NCBI RefSeq assembly: GCF_026262505.1
Contig: NC_067205.1
Location: 11,904,001-11,968,000 of the forward strand
Source of the DNA: Trichomonas vaginalis G3
Taxonomy: Eukaryota; Parabasalia; Trichomonadida; Trichomonadidae
Length of the DNA stretch: 64,000 nt
Reading direction: 5' to 3'
Shown here: positions 36,019 through 46,342 of the stretch, piece after piece
How positions within the stretch are numbered: the stretch's first letter is position 1
Layout: the number at the start of each line of letters is the position of its first letter
Notes under the pieces: generated by a model
Databases searched by the model: none
The model's input: only the letters and a program-made list of their open reading frames with translations
Told to the model about the DNA's origin: nothing
Program-made: the position numbers and the translations under genes

Positions 36019-38172
36019 ATGCCCCCATATAGAATGGACAGAAAATCTGCTAGAATAAAAGCAGAGTTGCAAAGATATGGTTGGAGAGTTTCAAAGAAGT
36101 TTAAATATAGGAAGGGAAAGCCAATAAAAGTCTATGACAAATTGTCTGGTCTTCGCTACGAAATGGAATTGGAAACAGCACGCGCAAATTATCCAAACAG
36201 ACTAGAGAGGTTAGAAGAAGAACGTCTTATGAACATGCCTTTCAATGTTACTGAACCTCAAGTTGAAGGACACGACGGCTTTGCCAGATTCTACTGGAAA
36301 CATGACGAACAATTGCATCCTTTGAGGAGGAAAAAAGGAAAAGGTGAAGACACACATGCTCCCATGGAAAGAACAAGATATGCATATGAGAAGTATCGTG
36401 AAGTTAGAAGTAAAATTACTTCTGGTCGAACCTTTACAGTAAACTTTGACGAAGGAAAGAACAAAGAAGGCTTCATGGGAGTACTTGCTGCAATTCAAGA
36501 CGGAAATAAGAAAGGATACAATCTCAGACTAACCGTAAAAGATTTGGATGGTCATATTTACTATGCACATGGCAATGTCACAACAGCCGCACAACTTCTT
36601 GACGCTTTCAAGACTACAAAGAGAGAACAAATGTTTGACTCCGACTCAGACATTTTGAATGCAATTGAAGGAATTGCAAGCGTGAAGTTCGAATGGTACC
36701 AACCCAACCCTCAAGCAGTCAGACAACATGCTGGATACTTCCCGTTCAGAAATAAGTCTGACATTGACTTAACAAGGTATGGAATTTACAATTCAATTGA
36801 AACAATTGTCAATGAACCTTGTATTCTTACATGTCTCAGGAACTCTGGTCTTGTTACAGATGAGAAGATGAAGTATCTTGAGTCATGTGTGAAAACAAGG
36901 TACATTCTCAGAAGTCAATTGACAAAGATTGCACCGTTGGCAAATGTGAATATCCGAGTCAACATACCTACAGCTAAAGGTTCTTCACATGACGACTATG
37001 TTGTTGACAAAGACTTACCATGGTTGAAGATTGTACTTGTCCACAACCACTTCATGTTGAACGAAAGTCTTACAAACCCATTGTTCGGAAAAGGTAAGTG
37101 CAACATTGTCAGAGCTGTTAACATTCTTTTCGAGAAAGGTTTGTTGGAACCAATTCCAGATGACAAGCTGACAGAAACTTTTGTACCAAAAGACGAAACA
37201 AACTTTTCATTGTTAGCAAGACCAAAAGTTGTTCCAGACAAAGTTATAGCACAAAAGAAGTACACAGTTCCAAAAGGAGTTGGATTGTTCGGATACCAAC
37301 CTGAACCAGAAGAACTTCCAATGAGGTTGCAAGAACTTCAAGATGCTATAAACAAACTTCCATTGAGGCATCCAGTCGACGTCAAATTGTATTGGAGAGC
37401 ATCAGAGTTAGGTCAGAAGGTTTTATATGAAACAGGTTGCTTTGACGATGTTTATGAGATAACAGGCGAGGTTTCTCAGAAGATAAGAGACTCACTTGAA
37501 TTTCCACGAACTGGACCCATTGGTTGCGACAAGTTCGACTCATATGAAAAGATATACTATGTCGACCTTAACGCTGCGTACATGAGGTTTGTCCAATATA
37601 TTCCGACTGGAATTCCAAACGAAAAAGGTGAGTTCCCGGGAAGGAACTATACAGTTGGAAAAGTCATACAACAACTATATGATATTAGGAAAGCTTCAAA
37701 CCCCAAACTTGCAATGACACTCAAATTGCTTATGAATTCGACATGGGGATATTCCATTAAAAAACCTCAAAAGATGAAGAGTAAACACTATGAGAAGGTC
37801 GACAACTTTGTTGAAAGGTTTTCTCCTTTTGTTTTGAAATACGAATTTACTCAAGGTCAAGGTGGCTCAGTAACCACAGTAAAACCTATTGTCGAACATT
37901 GGTCTTATCCTCAGTTCGCAAAAGCAGTCCTTGACAACTACAATGAGTTCTTCTCCGATGTTAAATCGAAAGTGAAGGTATACTATGAGAACATTGACGC
38001 ACTCATGACGAACGAGGAAGGCTATAACAAACTCATTGAAATGGGAATGGTCGGTGAAAAGATGGGCTGTTTTAAGCTAGACAAGGTATTTTCCGAAGTT
38101 CATGTAATATCGAAAAGGAAGTACTGGGGAATACTTGAAGACGGCACAGAAATAAAACATTGCATGAAATAA
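36019..38172 (+). CDS. POLB: Family B DNA polymerase, shortened, altered motif C (B copy)
   Basis: 717 residues from MPPYRMDRK; an upstream in-frame Met at 35950 lies within the preceding gene and is not conserved in A. Motifs DLNAAYM, KLLMNSTWGY and YYENIDAL are unchanged although the two copies differ at more than 20 residues elsewhere. Conservation of the unusual NID motif in two diverging intact frames argues that it is ancestral to both and not a new mutation. Confidence 0.85.
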   Translation: MPPYRMDRKSARIKAELQRYGWRVSKKFKYRKGKPIKVYDKLSGLRYEMELETARANYPNRLERLEEERLMNMPFNVTEPQVEGHDGFARFYWKHDEQLHPLRRKKGKGEDTHAPMERTRYAYEKYREVRSKITSGRTFTVNFDEGKNKEGFMGVLAAIQDGNKKGYNLRLTVKDLDGHIYYAHGNVTTAAQLLDAFKTTKREQMFDSDSDILNAIEGIASVKFEWYQPNPQAVRQHAGYFPFRNKSDIDLTRYGIYNSIETIVNEPCILTCLRNSGLVTDEKMKYLESCVKTRYILRSQLTKIAPLANVNIRVNIPTAKGSSHDDYVVDKDLPWLKIVLVHNHFMLNESLTNPLFGKGKCNIVRAVNILFEKGLLEPIPDDKLTETFVPKDETNFSLLARPKVVPDKVIAQKKYTVPKGVGLFGYQPEPEELPMRLQELQDAINKLPLRHPVDVKLYWRASELGQKVLYETGCFDDVYEITGEVSQKIRDSLEFPRTGPIGCDKFDSYEKIYYVDLNAAYMRFVQYIPTGIPNEKGEFPGRNYTVGKVIQQLYDIRKASNPKLAMTLKLLMNSTWGYSIKKPQKMKSKHYEKVDNFVERFSPFVLKYEFTQGQGGSVTTVKPIVEHWSYPQFAKAVLDNYNEFFSDVKSKVKVYYENIDALMTNEEGYNKLIEMGMVGEKMGCFKLDKVFSEVHVISKRKYWGILEDGTEIKHCMK

Positions 38173-38228
38173 AAAATGGCATACCATTTTAAAACGTTTT
38201 TAAAACAGTATATTTTTACATATATAAA

Positions 38229-39089
38229 ATGCTTCAGGTTGAAAAACAAAGAACAAAAGTAGCAGATACAAAACCGTTAGACTATATCTTTACAAACGCT
38301 GGTAGGACTATTTCAGATGAAGAAATTTCATCCGGAGCTTACAGGTTTAACTATCCAATTCGCTGGCTTCAAAGTCCTTCAGATGCAAAGGCAATAGGAT
38401 TTAGAAGAGTTTTGTTTTCAAATAGAACTAATGCATTCATGTTCGCAGTATATTTTCATGGCCAGTATAAAGGCTCTGATGGTCTAATAGAAAAATTTGA
38501 CGAAATGAGGATCTTTACAGTTCGTTCAGACGAAAGTCTTGAAAAAACTCTAAATGACTTTCAAACTCAAATAAACAAATACTACTGGGAATTTCAAGAA
38601 AAATACCACTCTTTACTAAATGGAACATACTATCTAAAACTAGAATACGACAAGATGAACTCCACAGTTTCATTTCAAAAGATTGAAATTAACCCTCCAA
38701 GAGATACAGAGTTTTTATATTGGGGAGTAGACAGACGTTCTTGGGCACAATTTCTTCGGTTACTAAACCAGAACGAACCATTGCCACCAGATGGTCCATT
38801 TAAATTTATACTTCCACCAACAGATTTGACAGTTTATAGAAACGTGTTCGATCCTCAAAATGTCATGTGTCATGCAAGTTTCAGTTCAAGCAACAACAGT
38901 TTTCTATGTATCGGTAAGGACTTTTATGACTTTGCTTCTAAATTCTACGAACCACCTAGTAACAGTTTCTCTGACTTTCAAGTTTGGTTCACAACAAACG
39001 GTGTGCAGCATATTATTCCTTTGTACTATGACTTTTATCTCGAATTGTCTTTCATATACAACTACGGAAAAGTGCTGAAAAAGTATTGA
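38229..39089 (+). CDS. Conserved virion-type protein (B copy of 10954-11814)
   Basis: 286 residues, intact, about ten substitutions from A spread along the protein. Paralogue of 31633-32481 with shared YRF(D/N)YPIRWL and FQVWFTT blocks. Confidence 0.75.
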   Translation: MLQVEKQRTKVADTKPLDYIFTNAGRTISDEEISSGAYRFNYPIRWLQSPSDAKAIGFRRVLFSNRTNAFMFAVYFHGQYKGSDGLIEKFDEMRIFTVRSDESLEKTLNDFQTQINKYYWEFQEKYHSLLNGTYYLKLEYDKMNSTVSFQKIEINPPRDTEFLYWGVDRRSWAQFLRLLNQNEPLPPDGPFKFILPPTDLTVYRNVFDPQNVMCHASFSSSNNSFLCIGKDFYDFASKFYEPPSNSFSDFQVWFTTNGVQHIIPLYYDFYLELSFIYNYGKVLKKY

Positions 39090-39376
39090 AAAATATATTT
39101 TAGATCTCACCAGGTCCCTCGGTCCCTCGGTCCCTCGGTCAACTAACATCTTTTTGAAAATGGTGACAACATGACATTTTGACAACAACACAGGAAATAG
39201 ATTTCACCCGTTGAATTTTGTATAAAAAGCACCTGCCGGAATTCCGGCGGGTGGTATATTCTTCACAAAATGCTTGTTTTGAGGTTAAGCCACAAACGAA
39301 TGTCCGACGGTTAAGCCACAAACGAATGTCCGACGGTTAAGCCAAAAATATTTTTTATTTTTATTGTAAGAACAGT
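39090..39376. repeat. Mosaic repeat region upstream of KilA-N gene 1 (B)
   Basis: Contains tandem GGTCCCTCG units (about 39113-39140), a CAACTAACATCTTTTTGAAA block, a GACAACATGACATTTTGACAA block, one hairpin module with GCCGGAATTCCGGC (39235-39248) and three GGTTAAGCCACAAACGAATG-type units. The organisation differs from A, where an AGATCT palindrome occupies this place. A TTATTGTAAGAACA leader ends it. Confidence 0.82.
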
Positions 39377-40039
39377 ATGACAGTCGAAGCAAAAACGTTC
39401 ACGAACAAATCTAATGGCGAAACATTCACAAAAGGCACCTATAACGGTATTGAAGTCTTACGTAGAGACAAGGATGGTTATATAAATGTAACAAAGATGT
39501 GTCAGCAGTTTAGGAAAGACTTTAGAAAGTTGTTGGAAAATAAGTCCTGGGAAGAGTATTATAAGGCATTTTGTGAAGAATATACCAATCGCCGGAATTC
39601 CGGCGATTGCTTTTTATACAAAATGCGTGCAGGAATTCCGGATGAAATCAAACAGGTTAGAGGAACGTATGTAGACCCAAGACTTCTAAACTATATAGCA
39701 ATGTGGGCTTCTCCAAAATATTGTATAACAGTTGGAAAAATTATGGACTCCATAGACAAGAAAGTTCATGAGAAATTAGATGAAGAAGAACTTGAAGATA
39801 CAGTAGAGAATGCAAAACCTTTGTTCGAAGAAGAAGTTAGAAAAAAGTGCGAAAAACAAATAGAACATGAACGTGAGATATGTTCTGGTTATAGAGATTC
39901 TCCATACGAACTAGACCAATGGGAACAAGAAGATTTAAAGAGAGAATTTAGAGAATATGAACTCGCTAAAATTTCATTAGAAGCTGCAGAAGAGAGGTTA
40001 AAAGTTTGGGGTCCTTTTGTACAAAAATATTGTGAGTAA
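39377..40039 (+). CDS. KilA-N domain DNA-binding protein 1 (B copy)
   Basis: 220 residues. KilA-N halves DGYINVTKMCQQF and VRGTYVDPRLLNYIAMWASP are intact. The in-frame hairpin insert here encodes TNRRNSGDCFLY from a different palindrome stem (CAATCGCCGG) than in A (CAACCCGCGG), with no loss of frame. The array of antisense repeats just downstream carries the same stem type as this gene. Confidence 0.85.
   Translation: MTVEAKTFTNKSNGETFTKGTYNGIEVLRRDKDGYINVTKMCQQFRKDFRKLLENKSWEEYYKAFCEEYTNRRNSGDCFLYKMRAGIPDEIKQVRGTYVDPRLLNYIAMWASPKYCITVGKIMDSIDKKVHEKLDEEELEDTVENAKPLFEEEVRKKCEKQIEHEREICSGYRDSPYELDQWEQEDLKREFREYELAKISLEAAEERLKVWGPFVQKYCE
39586..39609. repeat. Perfect 24-bp palindrome inside KilA-N gene 1 (B)
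   Basis: Stem CAATCGCCGG, centre AATT, exact reverse complement. It differs from the A palindrome at several stem positions on both arms, so pairing is preserved. Confidence 0.92.
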
Positions 40040-40208
40040 ATGAACCATTTCTTTTTATTGAATTCGGCAAAAATATATTTTAGGTTAGATGGTTTTTAGG
40101 TGTCACTACGTCACCAGGTCACCAGGTAATTTAAACTTCTCTGAAAAAGTGTGACAACATGACATTTTGACAACAACACAGGAAATAAACTTCATCGTAC
40201 ATGTTTTG

Positions 40209-40638
40209 CCAAGACTTCATCGTCAATGTTTTGTATAAAAAGCAATAGCCGGAATTCCGGCGATTGGTATATTCTTCACAAAATGCTTGTTTTGCCAAGA
40301 CTTCATCGTCAATGTTTTGTATAAAAAGCAATAGCCGGAATTCCGGCGATTGGTATATTCTTCACAAAATGCTTGTTTTGCCAAGACTTCATCGTCAATG
40401 TTTTGTATAAAAAGCAATAGCCGGAATTCCGGCGATTGGTATATTCTTCACAAAATGCTTGTTTTGCCAAGACTTCATCGTCAATGTTTTGTATAAAAAG
40501 CAATAGCCGGAATTCCGGCGATTGGTATATTCTTCACAAAATGCTTGTTTTGCCAAGACTTCATCGTCAATGTTTTGTATAAAAAGCAATAGCCGGAATT
40601 CCGGCGATTGGTATATTCTTCACGAAATGCTTGTTTTG
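40209..40638. repeat. 86-bp tandem array, five copies, antisense to part of KilA-N gene 1
   Basis: Units start at 40209, 40295, 40381, 40467 and 40553. About 62 bp of each is the reverse complement of the hairpin block in the gene just upstream (39574-39630 region), including GTATAAAAAGCAAT and TTCTTCACAAAATGC. The palindrome stem is CAATAGCCGG with CCGGCGATTG, one mismatch. The units are essentially identical to each other, so the array is young. Read on the minus strand it repeats the peptide segment of the gene. Confidence 0.95.
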
Positions 40639-40835
40639 AGGTCGAGCCATTTTTGGCTCCACCTGTTTTTTCAACCAAAACTCATTTTACTCAGCAAAAA
40701 TATATTTTGGGTGAAGAGGTGAGATCTCACCTGTTTTTTCACCTCTTTTCTCACCCGTTGAATTTTCATGAATTTTCCCGAAATAAAAAAAGTTAGTTTT
40801 TTAAAAAAAATATTTTTTATTTTTATTGTAAGAAC
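40639..40835. promoter_or_regulatory. Palindromic control region upstream of the unknown 304-aa gene (B)
   Basis: CAGCAAAAATATATTTTGGG, then the palindrome AGGTGAGATCTCACCT (40717-40732), CACCTCTTTTCTCACC half-repeats and a TTTTTATTGTAAGAAC leader. The left part is an inverted copy of the region after the gene (41751-41830). Confidence 0.6.
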
Positions 40836-41750
40836 ATGTTAGCAACAACAGCACCAAACTCGTTAGTCATGAACCCAACTTCAATGTTAGTAGAGATGAA
40901 AAGCTTCATTCCTTCTTCATATACTTTCGAAACAGAAATCCAGAAGATAAAGCAAGAACTTCTCCAAGGAGTTTTAGACTGTAGTGCAAAAGATGAAACA
41001 AATGAAGAATATCTTTATGAAATGCAGGATATTATTGACCATCTACCTAAACTTCCTGAAATACAACAACAAAAGCTTACTATTCCAGAATTCGATGAAA
41101 TAGAAGTCAAAGCAACTGACTCAGTAGAAACCAAGAAGTTCATACGTAAGGTAAACTATGAGTTTCTTGGATTTCATTGCAACCACAAAGTCATGGACAA
41201 AGACTGCGATATGGTATATAAGAACATCTCTGACATATACAAATCTGAAGAATTTAAGACCTACGACAACTTTGTTTCGTTAGTTGCAAAATGTGTATGG
41301 CAGATAAGAGATAAAGATAAAAGAGGTAAAGTATGGAACGAACAGATAAAACCAGCAACCTTTGAGTTAAAGAAAACCATTGACGCCTTAGTTGTACTTG
41401 CAGGTTTTATTTCAATGTACAATGCTAAAATGAACCCACAATGTTCAAAATGTAAAGCAGCAATGAGGAAATATAACTACTCCGTCAAAGAGATAGAACG
41501 TATGCGAAACGACTATGCTGACTTAAAGAAAGAAGTAGAGAAACCAGCAGAAGATAAAATGGACATGTTGACATTTCTAAACAAAAACTATCCAACAGCT
41601 GACGATTTCCTTCTTTCAGATGTCAAGAAGAAATATAAAGAAACCTTCGGCATTGTTAAAACTTTTGACATACTGACAGAAGAAATAGAAGCTACAAAAC
41701 TGTTTAGAATTTCAAATATACATCGTACAATTCATGTAAAACGCTTGTGA
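40836..41750 (+). CDS. Conserved Maverick protein of unknown function, 304 aa (B copy)
   Basis: Intact; three or so residues differ from A. Cys pairs and the basic C-terminal IHRTIHVKRL are conserved. Bracketed by the same inverted repeats as in A, so the arrangement predates the split of the copies. Confidence 0.75.
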   Translation: MLATTAPNSLVMNPTSMLVEMKSFIPSSYTFETEIQKIKQELLQGVLDCSAKDETNEEYLYEMQDIIDHLPKLPEIQQQKLTIPEFDEIEVKATDSVETKKFIRKVNYEFLGFHCNHKVMDKDCDMVYKNISDIYKSEEFKTYDNFVSLVAKCVWQIRDKDKRGKVWNEQIKPATFELKKTIDALVVLAGFISMYNAKMNPQCSKCKAAMRKYNYSVKEIERMRNDYADLKKEVEKPAEDKMDMLTFLNKNYPTADDFLLSDVKKKYKETFGIVKTFDILTEEIEATKLFRISNIHRTIHVKRL

Positions 41751-42476
41751 AAAAGAGGTGAGAAAAAAGGTGAGAAAACAGGTGAGATCTCACCTCTTCA
41801 CCTAAAATATATTTTTGCTGAGTAAAATGACCAAATTTCATGATATAACTGTATTTTTTTGACGAAGTGAACTTTGACACTTCATAAAAAAAATCCCTGA
41901 AAGTCTCAACAAAACATTTACGAAGAAGTCTATTTCCTGTGTTGTTGTCAAAATGTCATGTTGTCACCATTTTCAAAAAGATGTTAGTTGACCGAGGGAC
42001 CGAGGGACCGAGGGACCTGGTTCCACCTAAAATATATTTTTGCTGAAAAAAATGACCAAATTTCATGATATAACTGTATTTTTTTGACGAAGTGAACTTT
42101 GACACTTCGTAAAAAAACTCTATGAAATCTTAAAAAAAATGACCAAATTTCATGATATAACTGTATTTTTTTGACGAAGTGAACTTTGACACTTCGTAAA
42201 AAAACTCTATGAAATCGTGAAAAATTGCGACCCCGATTTTATTCGGGGTCACTTAAAACTCATGAAAATCGTGAAAAATTGCGAGTACGGAAAAAACCCT
42301 GGTCGCCTAAAACTCATGAAAATCGTAAAAAATTGCGAGTACGGAAAAAACCGTAGTCGCCTAAAACTCATGAAAATCGTGAAAAAACTCTATGAAATCA
42401 TATCTTTTATACAAAATAAAAAAACAACGTTAGTTTTATTTTTTTTATTTTTTTATTTTGTATGTAAGAACAGGAA
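41751..42476. repeat. Intergenic repeat region between unknown gene and KilA-N gene 2 (B)
   Basis: Palindrome AGGTGAGATCTCACCT at 41780-41795. An inverted copy of the GACAACATGACATT block and CGAGGGACCGAGGGACC units (about 41930-42020) matches 39113-39190 in the other orientation. CCAAATTTCATGATATAACT blocks recur at about 41829, 42055 and 42140. The 54-bp hairpin repeat runs about 42220-42390. The leader TTTGTATGTAAGAACA ends it. Confidence 0.85.
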
Positions 42477-43091
42477 ATGACAAGCACTGAGTTTGAAACA
42501 GTTAGAAAGATAGACAATGAGACCAAAGTGGTTAGAATAGGTGATTTAAACGTAAGATACTCAAAGAAATACAAAAAATATTCTTTGTCAGACATTTTAA
42601 CACTATCTGAAGGAAAGAAAGCACACGACTGGGTTAAAAATGCTTCTACTCAGAAAATTTTGACAAAAAATCCTGAGCTTATGATATCGGTAAGATTCTA
42701 TGGAACAAGAGCATATCTTATAGACAAAAGTCTTATACCAGTAGTTTTGTTCTGGATTGACCCAGTTGTTGGATATAATTTCATAACATATGGTTCATTC
42801 GATACGGAACGTTGCAGTGAAGGCTTACTTTACATCGTTCAGAAACCGAAGGACTTCAACACAAAAAGATATAAGATAGGAAGAACATTTAATATAACTC
42901 AAAGATATGACAGTATAGTCAATAGAGTTAAGGTTGCGTTTGTTAACGATATGAGAGCTGCTGAAACAGAACTACTTGAAAAGTTTGAGAAAATGTATGG
43001 TGCTCCCACGAAAGGTAAAGAAACGTTTGAAGTAGATGAGATCGACAAAGCTATAAAATTATTTGACGAAGTTGCTGAAAAATACATGTAA
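42477..43091 (+). CDS. KilA-N-like plus T5orf172/GIY-YIG-type protein (B copy)
   Basis: 204 residues, intact. A few substitutions from A, mostly in the N-terminal part (SEGKKAHDWVKN for SEKKTSHDWVRN). The C-terminal YKIGRTFNITQRYDS region is identical. Confidence 0.8.
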   Translation: MTSTEFETVRKIDNETKVVRIGDLNVRYSKKYKKYSLSDILTLSEGKKAHDWVKNASTQKILTKNPELMISVRFYGTRAYLIDKSLIPVVLFWIDPVVGYNFITYGSFDTERCSEGLLYIVQKPKDFNTKRYKIGRTFNITQRYDSIVNRVKVAFVNDMRAAETELLEKFEKMYGAPTKGKETFEVDEIDKAIKLFDEVAEKYM

Positions 43092-43178
43092 AGCGTTTAT
43101 TTTTGGTCTTTTATACAAGATAGAAAATAGCGTTAGTTTTTATAAAATATTTTTTTTATTTTGTATGTAAAGACAGAT

Positions 43179-44018
43179 ATGACAACAACAGAGAACACAA
43201 CAACTGCTATCGTTCATGAAGCCATAAGTGAAGAATACGAGTGGGTTCAGTATAACAAACAGTTACGTCTCATTCGTTCGGTCAAAGATGACATGTACCA
43301 AATGCAAAGTATTTTGACAGCATGTTTTGCTCCAGATACCAAGCTTCCTAAAGACTGGTTTAGGAACCAAAGCACTATTGAACTTTTGAGCGAAGCACAG
43401 CGAGACAGACTTTTTTCTGAAAATCGTGAAGAACAGCGAGTGGGAGAAAAACCCCAGTCGCCAAAACTCTATGAAAATCGTGAAAATTTGCCAAATGGTT
43501 TGAGAGGTTGGTATGTACATAGACTTCTTGTAAATGCTGTTGCAATGTGGGCTTCACCTCGTTATGCTTGGTATATTTACAGACTTCTTGACGAACTTCA
43601 TAGACAAGAACGTGAAGAGCTAGAGAACAAGCTTGAAGCAAAAGACAAAAACATACAGAAAAGAATACCACGTTCGGTACCAAAAGGAAAGGAAAAGAAC
43701 TATAAGTATATGATTTACACTGAAGAGATGGAAAATGAAGAAGACAGAGATATGGTTATGTTGCATTTAGTCAGAAGAAACAACAAAAGCTTTTACGACC
43801 TTGCTAAGATTTACAAATCTGACAGAAATTGGTTCTATCGCGAAAACTTACCGATTTCAATGACACCAAATGAAGATGTTAAACAGATAGTTCAAGATAC
43901 GTTACCTCAAACACACTATGATATGAAAGGTTATACAATACTTACATTCAAAGAAGATTTACCGCTACTGAAAGAAAAAATAACAGAGTATTTTGACAAC
44001 TTCAAAGAGGAAGAGTAA
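43179..44018 (+). CDS. KilA-N domain protein 3 (B copy)
   Basis: 279 residues from the conserved MTTTENTT start. The in-frame 54-bp-type insert is present (GEKPQSPKLYENRENL), with GAAAATCGTGAAG also found just before it where A has AACAGTGAAG: the B gene is closer to the repeat consensus there. KilA-N half-motifs and charged C-terminus unchanged. Confidence 0.8.
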   Translation: MTTTENTTTAIVHEAISEEYEWVQYNKQLRLIRSVKDDMYQMQSILTACFAPDTKLPKDWFRNQSTIELLSEAQRDRLFSENREEQRVGEKPQSPKLYENRENLPNGLRGWYVHRLLVNAVAMWASPRYAWYIYRLLDELHRQEREELENKLEAKDKNIQKRIPRSVPKGKEKNYKYMIYTEEMENEEDRDMVMLHLVRRNNKSFYDLAKIYKSDRNWFYRENLPISMTPNEDVKQIVQDTLPQTHYDMKGYTILTFKEDLPLLKEKITEYFDNFKEEE

Positions 44019-44415
44019 ATGAACCATTTATTTTTCAAGCTTGACACCAAAGATGGCTCAGGTAGCTCTATAAGGTAAATTGTCTTGTCCGAGTCCTTCC
44101 TTCCGACAGGAAAAGTTTTTCCTTCCAACAGGAAAAAAATTTCCTTCCAACAGGAAAAAATTTTCCTTCCAACAGGAAAAAATTTTCCTTCCGACAGGAA
44201 AAATTTTTCCAGTTGTCCGTCCGTAAACCATTCAAATTTTCGAAAATTGAGAACTTTTTGGCCGACCTTCAGGAAAAATTTTTCTTTCCGACAGGAAAAA
44301 TTTTTCTTTCCGACAGGAAAAATTTTTCTTTCCGACAGGAAAAGTTTTTCTTTCCGACAGGAAAAGTTTTTCCTTCCAACTGGAAGAACTCTTCCTTCCG
44401 ACAGGACACAAACGG
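44019..44415. repeat. 22-bp minisatellite downstream of KilA-N gene 3 (B)
   Basis: Same TTTCCGACAGGAAAAATTTT plus TC units as in A, but fewer, and without the CCGAGTCCTTCC expansion. Copy-number variation between elements is clear. Open frames on both strands here are by-products. Confidence 0.88.
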
Positions 44416-44508
44416 ATGTCCGACGTACCACCAACCGAGTCCATTCCAAAGCCAGAAGAACCGACAGCCCCAGCACCACAACAGACTAAGACTCAAACAC
44501 TTACATTT

Positions 44509-45383
44509 TTACGCTTGACTTTTTACAATTTGAACTTTGTTTGCGTAGATGTGAATTCTGAAAGAAGTATGAGGGTCTTGTATGACTTTGTACTTCTCCC
44601 ATAGTTCATGTCTGTCAAACTTACCTGCCATGGACTCTTTCATAAGTTCCATGAAATCGTCTTCGGACAATCCGGGGAAAAGTATGATATCAGTAAGTAT
44701 TCTCTTTACATCCTTACTTAAACTCTTGGCTGTCTGTACACAAATGACAACTGAAATGTTAAAGTGTCTGAGCTTCTTAAGAATTCGACACATGTCTTGT
44801 TCTCTGTTCTTTAACAAAGGATGAGAAGCAAAGTCATCTAAGATAAGAAGACATCTGTGAGGGTAAGTCTTCCAATCGTAAGATTGCAATTTCTTCGAAA
44901 TGTATTCTATCTCTTTCTGTTTGTTTCTGAAGTGTTTCTTCTCTAATATTCTCTGCATTTCCTCATTTGGGTCTTTAAACTTAGAATTGACATACTCATT
45001 TATAGCATTGTACTTCAAAACTCTTCTTTGGTACTTCTTTATCCAATCTAACAACTCAGTATCTTTTATACATACTAACTTAGACTTCTTTATAATATCT
45101 TTGAACGAATTGACGGTTGGTCAAATTGACCCGAAGTACTACAAATGACTACTAACTCATAGAATGGGTTCTTCTCATCTAGTTCTTGTTGTTGTGCAGC
45201 CATTTTAAGATAAGTGAAAGTCTTACCCGACCCAGGTGGTGCAATTAGACCTGTTATACCATTCTGAGCAAATAAGAACTTGTCATGTATGGGTTTTATC
45301 TGAGCATTTTCCAACTTCCTCTTGTTCTTGTTTAAAACATTCTCAAATTTCTTGTCAATGTCAGCAAACTTTTTTTCTAACAT
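44509..45383 (-). pseudogene. FtsK/HerA (A32-like) packaging ATPase, one frameshift in B
   Basis: Walker A (GLIAPPGSGKT) and Walker B (LLILDDFA) are both readable. Only one break is evident, a missing T near 45117 between them, in a different place from the A lesions. The start is at 45383; the frame is open further upstream only because the divergent neighbour overlaps. The clean C-terminus (KVQIVKSQA) is the same as A. Confidence 0.86.
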
Positions 45384-45419
45384 ATTTTTAGAAAAATTAA
45401 AATTTTTATCTTTTAGAAA

Positions 45420-45871
45420 ATGTCTAGCGATTTCGCCATCTATATTCGAGACAAGCTTTTCGACAGCAAACATCTGTCGACCATAAAATCTTACATAGTG
45501 TAAACAAGAAAGGGGAATTTGTTCTAAAGTTCTGTTTCTGGGAATATGACAAGAACCATAAAACCTTAAGCAGAGAAGTCTTAAAATTTGTCAATGACAG
45601 ACTTGTTGACAGAGATGACGCCTCTTGGAGAGATGAAGTCCAACAAAACTTCTTAGAATGCAAAGAAGACACATGCGCTGTTCTTGAAAATGAAATAGAA
45701 AACAGAATAGAAGAGCTATTAAATGACAAAGCACTTTTACAAAAATATGGTTCTGAGAAGTTTGACATAACTCCACCAGAAAAGAAGAAGAGAGAAAAGA
45801 AAGAAAAGAAAGTAGAAGAAGAGAAGAAAGAACCTGAACCAGAGCCAGAGAAAAAGAAATTTGACATGTAA
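45420..45871 (+). pseudogene. Hypothetical Lys/Glu-tailed protein, frameshifted in B
   Basis: B copy of 18004-18450. One A is missing in the run near 45470, after codon 16, so the protein is lost as written. The rest of the frame is intact and the charged tail has two extra residue pairs (EPEP). Confidence 0.7.
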
Positions 45872-45887
45872 AAATAAAATTTTATTT

Positions 45888-46307
45888 TTAGAACATTTCT
45901 GGGTCAATGTCAATGTTCTCTTCCTCTTTAGGAGCAAACACTGGCTTAGACTCTAAAATCTTTTTACCCAATTTACCTTGAACTTCAACTATCTTAGACT
46001 CATAATATTCATAGTCGTCTGCTTTCTTTGGTTCATAAGGTATAACAAGTTTGTATGCTTTGCCTTCTTTAAGGTTTGAGAACCTTCTGTCAAAACTTTC
46101 TTTGACTGTTAACAAACCTTCTATGTCTAAGTCTTCAAATTTCGCACCATTTTTAGTCACAATAGCAAACTTAACTGGTTCGATGTTCCAAACTTTGTCA
46201 AATGAAGACTTTTCAAAATGGTAGAAGTAAACATTCAAATATGTGAATGGGTCTAGTTCTTCTTTAAGTCCTGACATGTACTTGTTGACTGAGATGAATT
46301 TCGTCAT
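45888..46307 (-). CDS. Small conserved protein, 139 aa, intact
   Basis: Full-length form starting MTKFISVNKYMSG. Beta-rich core and acidic tail as in A. Lies 35 bp from the helicase 3' end in the same direction, which hints at a replication role such as DNA binding; that is inference. Confidence 0.7.
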   Translation of the reverse strand: MTKFISVNKYMSGLKEELDPFTYLNVYFYHFEKSSFDKVWNIEPVKFAIVTKNGAKFEDLDIEGLLTVKESFDRRFSNLKEGKAYKLVIPYEPKKADDYEYYESKIVEVQGKLGKKILESKPVFAPKEEENIDIDPEMF

Positions 46308-46342
46308 CTTTTCTATCGGAAAAAAAATATTTTTTTTAAAAT

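Noticed and set aside
40131-40678. Minus-strand frames repeating KQAFCEEYTNRRNSGYC
   Set aside because: These are translations of the 86-bp array, a reversed fragment of the KilA-N gene; they lack the rest of the domain.
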